Source of the DNA: CAYGZA01 sp964354135
GTDB taxonomy: Bacteria; Planctomycetota; Planctomycetia; Pirellulales; Thermoguttaceae
Direction: 5' to 3'
Assembly (NCBI GenBank): GCA_964354135.1
Contig: CAYGZA010000165.1
Coordinates: forward strand, 1-14,685
Length of the DNA: 14,685 nt
Position numbers and translations under genes: made by a program. Positions 12,306 through 14,685 of this stretch are shown one piece after another (positions within the stretch are counted from its first letter, which is position 1; every line of letters starts with the position of its first letter). Under the pieces are notes generated by a model. The model searched no databases. It was given only the letters and a program-made list of their open reading frames with translations, and was not told the DNA's origin.

Positions 12306-13625
12306 ATGGATACCTCACGACGCAGGGTAGTGGTTACCGGACTGGGCCTGATTTCCCCGCTCGGCAATCACAAGAGTGCGCTTTGGGAAGCATTGCTTGC
12401 CCGCCGCAGTGGCGTGGGACCGTTGACGACCGTCCCCAAGGACCAGCTTCCCGTGTCGTTTGCCGGGGAGGCCCGCGAGTTCCACGGCACCGCCGACGAT
12501 TTCATCGGGCTCGACAAGGAACAGACCAAGGCCCTCCGCAAGGGCCTCAAAGTAATGTGCCGGGAATGTCAGATGGGCGTTGCCGCCGCCCAAAGGGCCC
12601 TGATCGATGCGGGGCTGGTTCCCGGTCAATTCGACCCCGAGCGCGTGGGGATTGTTTTCGGCGCCGACCACATGGTCACCCTCCCGGAGGAGTTCACCGA
12701 AGGCATTCTGGAGTGTTTGGACGACGAGGGCTTCTTCCAGTTTGCCCGGTGGGCTACCGAGGGGATGCCCAAGATGTCTCCGCTGTGGCTTCTGAAATAC
12801 CTGCCCAACATGCCCGCCAGCCACTTGGCGATCTACAACGACCTCCGCGGCCCCAACAACTCCGTCACCCTTCGCGAGGCCTCGGCGAACGTCGCCGTGG
12901 TCGAGGCTTTTCAGACCGTCGCCCAAGGGCGCGCGGATGCCATGGTCGTGGGGGCGACCGGCACGCGGCTCCATCCCCTCAGGAGCGTTCATGTCATCCA
13001 GCAGGAGGAAGTCGCGACGGGCGACTGCGATCCCGCCGAGGCCAGCAGGCCGTTCGACCGCGACCGGAGCGGTATGGTATTGGGAGAGGGGGCCGGGGCC
13101 GTTGTGCTGGAAGAGCTGACCCGGGCTGAGGCCCGGGGGACAACGATCTACGCCGAAGTGCTTGGAGGAGGCTCCAGCTCGGTGGCCGACACGTCGCGGA
13201 CTGCCGGCCGCGGGCAGGCGATGAAGAACGCCCTCGCGGCGACCTTCCGTCACACGGGCGTTGAGCCCAACGCGATCGGGTTCCTCAGCGCTCACGGCCT
13301 CAGCACCCGAGCCAGCGACGTCGAGGAGGCCTGGGCCGTCAACCAGGTTTTCGCGGACCGGAGCCGGCGGCTACCGGTGGTCGCCGTCAAGAGCTACTCC
13401 GGGAATCTCGGGGCCGGCAGCGGGATGGTGGAGTTGATCGCCGGGGTGCTCGCCCTGGTCCACCGCCGCCTTTTCCCGGTGCTCAATTACCATACCCCCG
13501 ATCCGCAGTGCCGGGTGCGCGTGGTGACCAACGGCGACGCGACTCCGGGAGCGAATTTCGTGAACCTCAACGTGACTCCCCAAGGTCAGGCCAGTGCGGC
13601 CATGATCGGCTCTTTCGGGGGGTAG
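12306..13625 (+). CDS. Ketosynthase homologue with replaced active-site Cys and His (CLF/KS-Q-like)
   Basis: The 439 residues align over their length with FabF: VVVTGLGLISPLG (8-20), SRPFDRDRSGMVLGEGAG (247-264) and the SAHG block (328-331) are conserved. Alignment by eye with the neighbouring FabF puts Glu191 (TLREASAN) at the nucleophilic Cys, and Asn367 (KSYSGNLGAGSG) at the second catalytic His. His330 and Lys362 remain. The C-terminal gating loop, GFGG in FabF, is replaced by NVTPQGQASAAMI. It therefore should not condense. It may instead form a heterodimer with FabF, set chain length, or decarboxylate malonyl-ACP as KS-Q proteins do. Only a weak GGTGG-type ribosome site precedes ATG 12306. 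It lies 112 nt after the secretin-like gene. I believe similar paralogues occur in other planctomycetes, but I cannot confirm it here. Confidence 0.85.
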   Translation: MDTSRRRVVVTGLGLISPLGNHKSALWEALLARRSGVGPLTTVPKDQLPVSFAGEAREFHGTADDFIGLDKEQTKALRKGLKVMCRECQMGVAAAQRALIDAGLVPGQFDPERVGIVFGADHMVTLPEEFTEGILECLDDEGFFQFARWATEGMPKMSPLWLLKYLPNMPASHLAIYNDLRGPNNSVTLREASANVAVVEAFQTVAQGRADAMVVGATGTRLHPLRSVHVIQQEEVATGDCDPAEASRPFDRDRSGMVLGEGAGAVVLEELTRAEARGTTIYAEVLGGGSSSVADTSRTAGRGQAMKNALAATFRHTGVEPNAIGFLSAHGLSTRASDVEEAWAVNQVFADRSRRLPVVAVKSYSGNLGAGSGMVELIAGVLALVHRRLFPVLNYHTPDPQCRVRVVTNGDATPGANFVNLNVTPQGQASAAMIGSFGG

Positions 13626-13651
13626 GATACCTTCCCCGCGTGTTCCCTGTC

Positions 13652-13669
13652 CTCCCTGTCGGCAGGGAG
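13652..13669 (+). terminator. Hairpin after the second ketosynthase
   Basis: CTCCCTG and CAGGGAG form a perfect 7-bp stem around a TCGG loop, 26 nt after the stop. No T-run follows, so intrinsic termination is uncertain, but its place between the cluster and the nusA promoter fits an end-of-transcript role. A GC-rich inverted repeat (AGCGCGC/GCGCGCT, 13683-13723) follows. Confidence 0.45.
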
Positions 13670-13774
13670 AGGCTCCTTGCCTAGCGCGCGAAGTGGCTGC
13701 CCGGCTTGTCTCGCGGGCGCGCTGGAAACGGCGATCGACGCTGTCGGCTATCGGCCGTTGCCGGGTGGGTTGCC

Positions 13775-13803
13775 TTGACACCGGGGGCTGCTACCGGTAT
13801 TCT
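13775..13803 (+). promoter_or_regulatory. Promoter of nusA
   Basis: A perfect TTGACA at 13775-13780 is followed after exactly 17 bp by TATTCT at 13798-13803 (four of six). The predicted start near 13810 gives an untranslated leader of about 200 nt before nusA. This is the best -35 match in the window. Confidence 0.65.
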
Positions 13804-13848
13804 TTCCAGGTTACGTAGCCCACTAAGTTGTGGTCGTGCATTGGTTTT

Positions 13849-13879
13849 GGGCCACCCTGCGCCCTTTTTTGTTGGGTGG
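13849..13879 (+). promoter_or_regulatory. Possible attenuator in the nusA leader
   Basis: GGGC (13849-13852) and GCCC (13861-13864) can pair just before six Ts (13865-13870), a weak terminator shape. CCACCC (13852-13857) can instead pair with GGGTGG (13874-13879), which would break it. The two folds are mutually exclusive. The short 4-bp stem makes this speculative. No tRNA or known riboswitch was recognised in 13804-14013. Confidence 0.3.
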
Positions 13880-13985
13880 GGGGTGAGCGTGGGTGGTATT
13901 ATTTGTAGACGGACCGCAGCTTCGCAAGACGGCTCGATAACTCGAACTACCCGCCCCTGGCGCTGGTGATACTACTGACGATTAT

Positions 13986-14003
13986 TTCCCCGAACGGGGG
14001 GAA
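13986..14003 (+). promoter_or_regulatory. Hairpin covering the likely nusA ribosome-binding site
   Basis: TTCCCC (13986-13991) pairs with GGGGAA (13998-14003), 10 nt before the ATG. The G-rich right arm is the best Shine-Dalgarno candidate, so the fold could limit nusA translation. Confidence 0.35.
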
Positions 14004-14013
14004 GTGAAGACCC

Positions 14014-14685
14014 ATGAACCCCGCCGAAGTGCTCCGGATCGTCGATGCGATCCACCGCGAGAAGAACATCGACAAAGAGATCATCTTCCAAGCCATGGAA
14101 GCGGCGTTGGTTTCCGCGGGCAAGAAACACTATGGCGAGGAAGAGGAGATCGATATCCGGATCAACCGCGAGGACGGGACCGTTTCCGGCACGCACAATG
14201 GCATCCCCTTGGCTCCCCAGGAGATCGCCGAGCGGATCGCCGCCCAAACCGCCAAGCAGGTTATGATCCAGAAGATCCGCGAAGCGGAGCGCGATGCCCT
14301 CTACGACGAGTACATGGACCTGAAAGATCAACTGGTCACCGGGGTCGTCCAGCGGTACGAGGGTGGAGCGGCCACGATTACCTTGCCCAATGCCGAGGCG
14401 ATTCTCCCCAAGAGCGAGCAGATCCCCGGCGAGACGCATCACAACAACGAGCGCGTTCGGGCCACCGTCTGTGAGGTCCGCAAGCAGGGGTCGCGAGTCC
14501 GGATCGTCCTCAGCAGGACCCGTGCCCATCTCGTGGAGCGCCTGTTCGAGCAGGAAATCCCCGAGATCGGCGACGGGGTCATCGAGGTCAAGGCCATGGC
14601 CCGCGAGCCGGGCTATCGCACCAAGGTGGCCGTCAGCAGCACGGACCAGCGGGTGGACTGCGTGGGCGCCTGCGTGGGGGTCCGG
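14014..14685 (+). CDS. nusA: Transcription termination/antitermination factor NusA (C-terminus beyond window)
   Basis: NusA binds RNA polymerase and nascent RNA and controls pausing, termination and antitermination. The 224 visible residues run to the window edge without a stop. They show the RNA-polymerase-binding N-terminal domain (about 1-102: MNPAEVLRIVDAIHREKNID, then the helix TAKQVMIQKIREAERD), the S1 domain (about 104-170, VTGVVQRYEGGAATITL through VRIVLSRT) and the start of the first KH domain (EIPEIGDGVIEVKAMAREPG, then VDCVGACVGVR, where many NusA proteins read DPVGACVG). The missing part should hold the rest of KH1 and KH2. ATG 14014 gives the canonical N-terminus. It has its own promoter and a long leader, and is separate from the fatty-acid genes. 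In most bacteria infB follows. Confidence 0.96.
   Translation, partial: MNPAEVLRIVDAIHREKNIDKEIIFQAMEAALVSAGKKHYGEEEEIDIRINREDGTVSGTHNGIPLAPQEIAERIAAQTAKQVMIQKIREAERDALYDEYMDLKDQLVTGVVQRYEGGAATITLPNAEAILPKSEQIPGETHHNNERVRATVCEVRKQGSRVRIVLSRTRAHLVERLFEQEIPEIGDGVIEVKAMAREPGYRTKVAVSSTDQRVDCVGACVGVR

Noticed and set aside
12315..13295. 326-codon antisense open frame opposite the second ketosynthase
   Set aside because: It is a shadow frame; the plus strand carries clear ketosynthase motifs along its length.
13804..14013. tRNA upstream of nusA, as in some bacteria
   Set aside because: No cloverleaf or TTCGA arm with matching stems was found on either strand.

Overview
The window reads as a high-GC chromosomal fragment of a planctomycete, probably near the Pirellulales/Thermoguttaceae. 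This is a judgement from recalled gene content, not a database search. The pointers are a BlaI-type regulator next to an M56 peptidase with a long planctomycete-style exported C-terminus, a small ECF sigma factor with a membrane partner, a FabD with GLSLG in place of GHSLG, a second degenerate ketosynthase, and gaps full of interspersed palindromic repeats.

Layout. Positions 1-2080 (minus strand) hold a three-gene unit: an ECF-type sigma factor, a one-TM protein translationally coupled to it, and a secreted helical protein that runs off the left edge. Position 2357 begins a Tat-exported iron-type superoxide dismutase on the plus strand. Positions 3038-3391 are a repeat-rich gap ending in a promoter with an overlapping dyad. 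Next come a BlaI/MecI-like repressor (3392-3826) and a 943-residue M56/BlaR1-like protein (3873-6704), a likely sensor-repressor pair. Positions 6705-7122 carry repeat relics and the rpmF promoter.

From 7123 to 13625 lies a fatty-acid synthesis cluster: rpmF, fabD, fabG, acpP, fabF, a secreted secretin-like protein, and a second ketosynthase homologue. FabD makes malonyl-ACP, AcpP carries the chain, FabF condenses and FabG reduces the 3-keto group. plsX and fabH, which often sit between rpmF and fabD, are absent here. The second ketosynthase keeps the fold signatures but has Glu in place of the nucleophilic Cys and Asn in place of the second catalytic His, so it looks like a non-condensing partner of FabF, comparable to a chain-length factor or decarboxylating KS-Q. 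This pair, with an exported secretin-like protein encoded between them, is the best candidate for an undescribed system. The window closes with the start of nusA (14014 onward), behind a strong promoter and a leader of roughly 200 nt.

Best-supported regulatory sites are sigma-70-like promoters with 17-bp spacers before the blaI-like gene, rpmF, acpP and nusA. Several large antisense open frames opposite the fab genes are GC-driven shadows and are not annotated.
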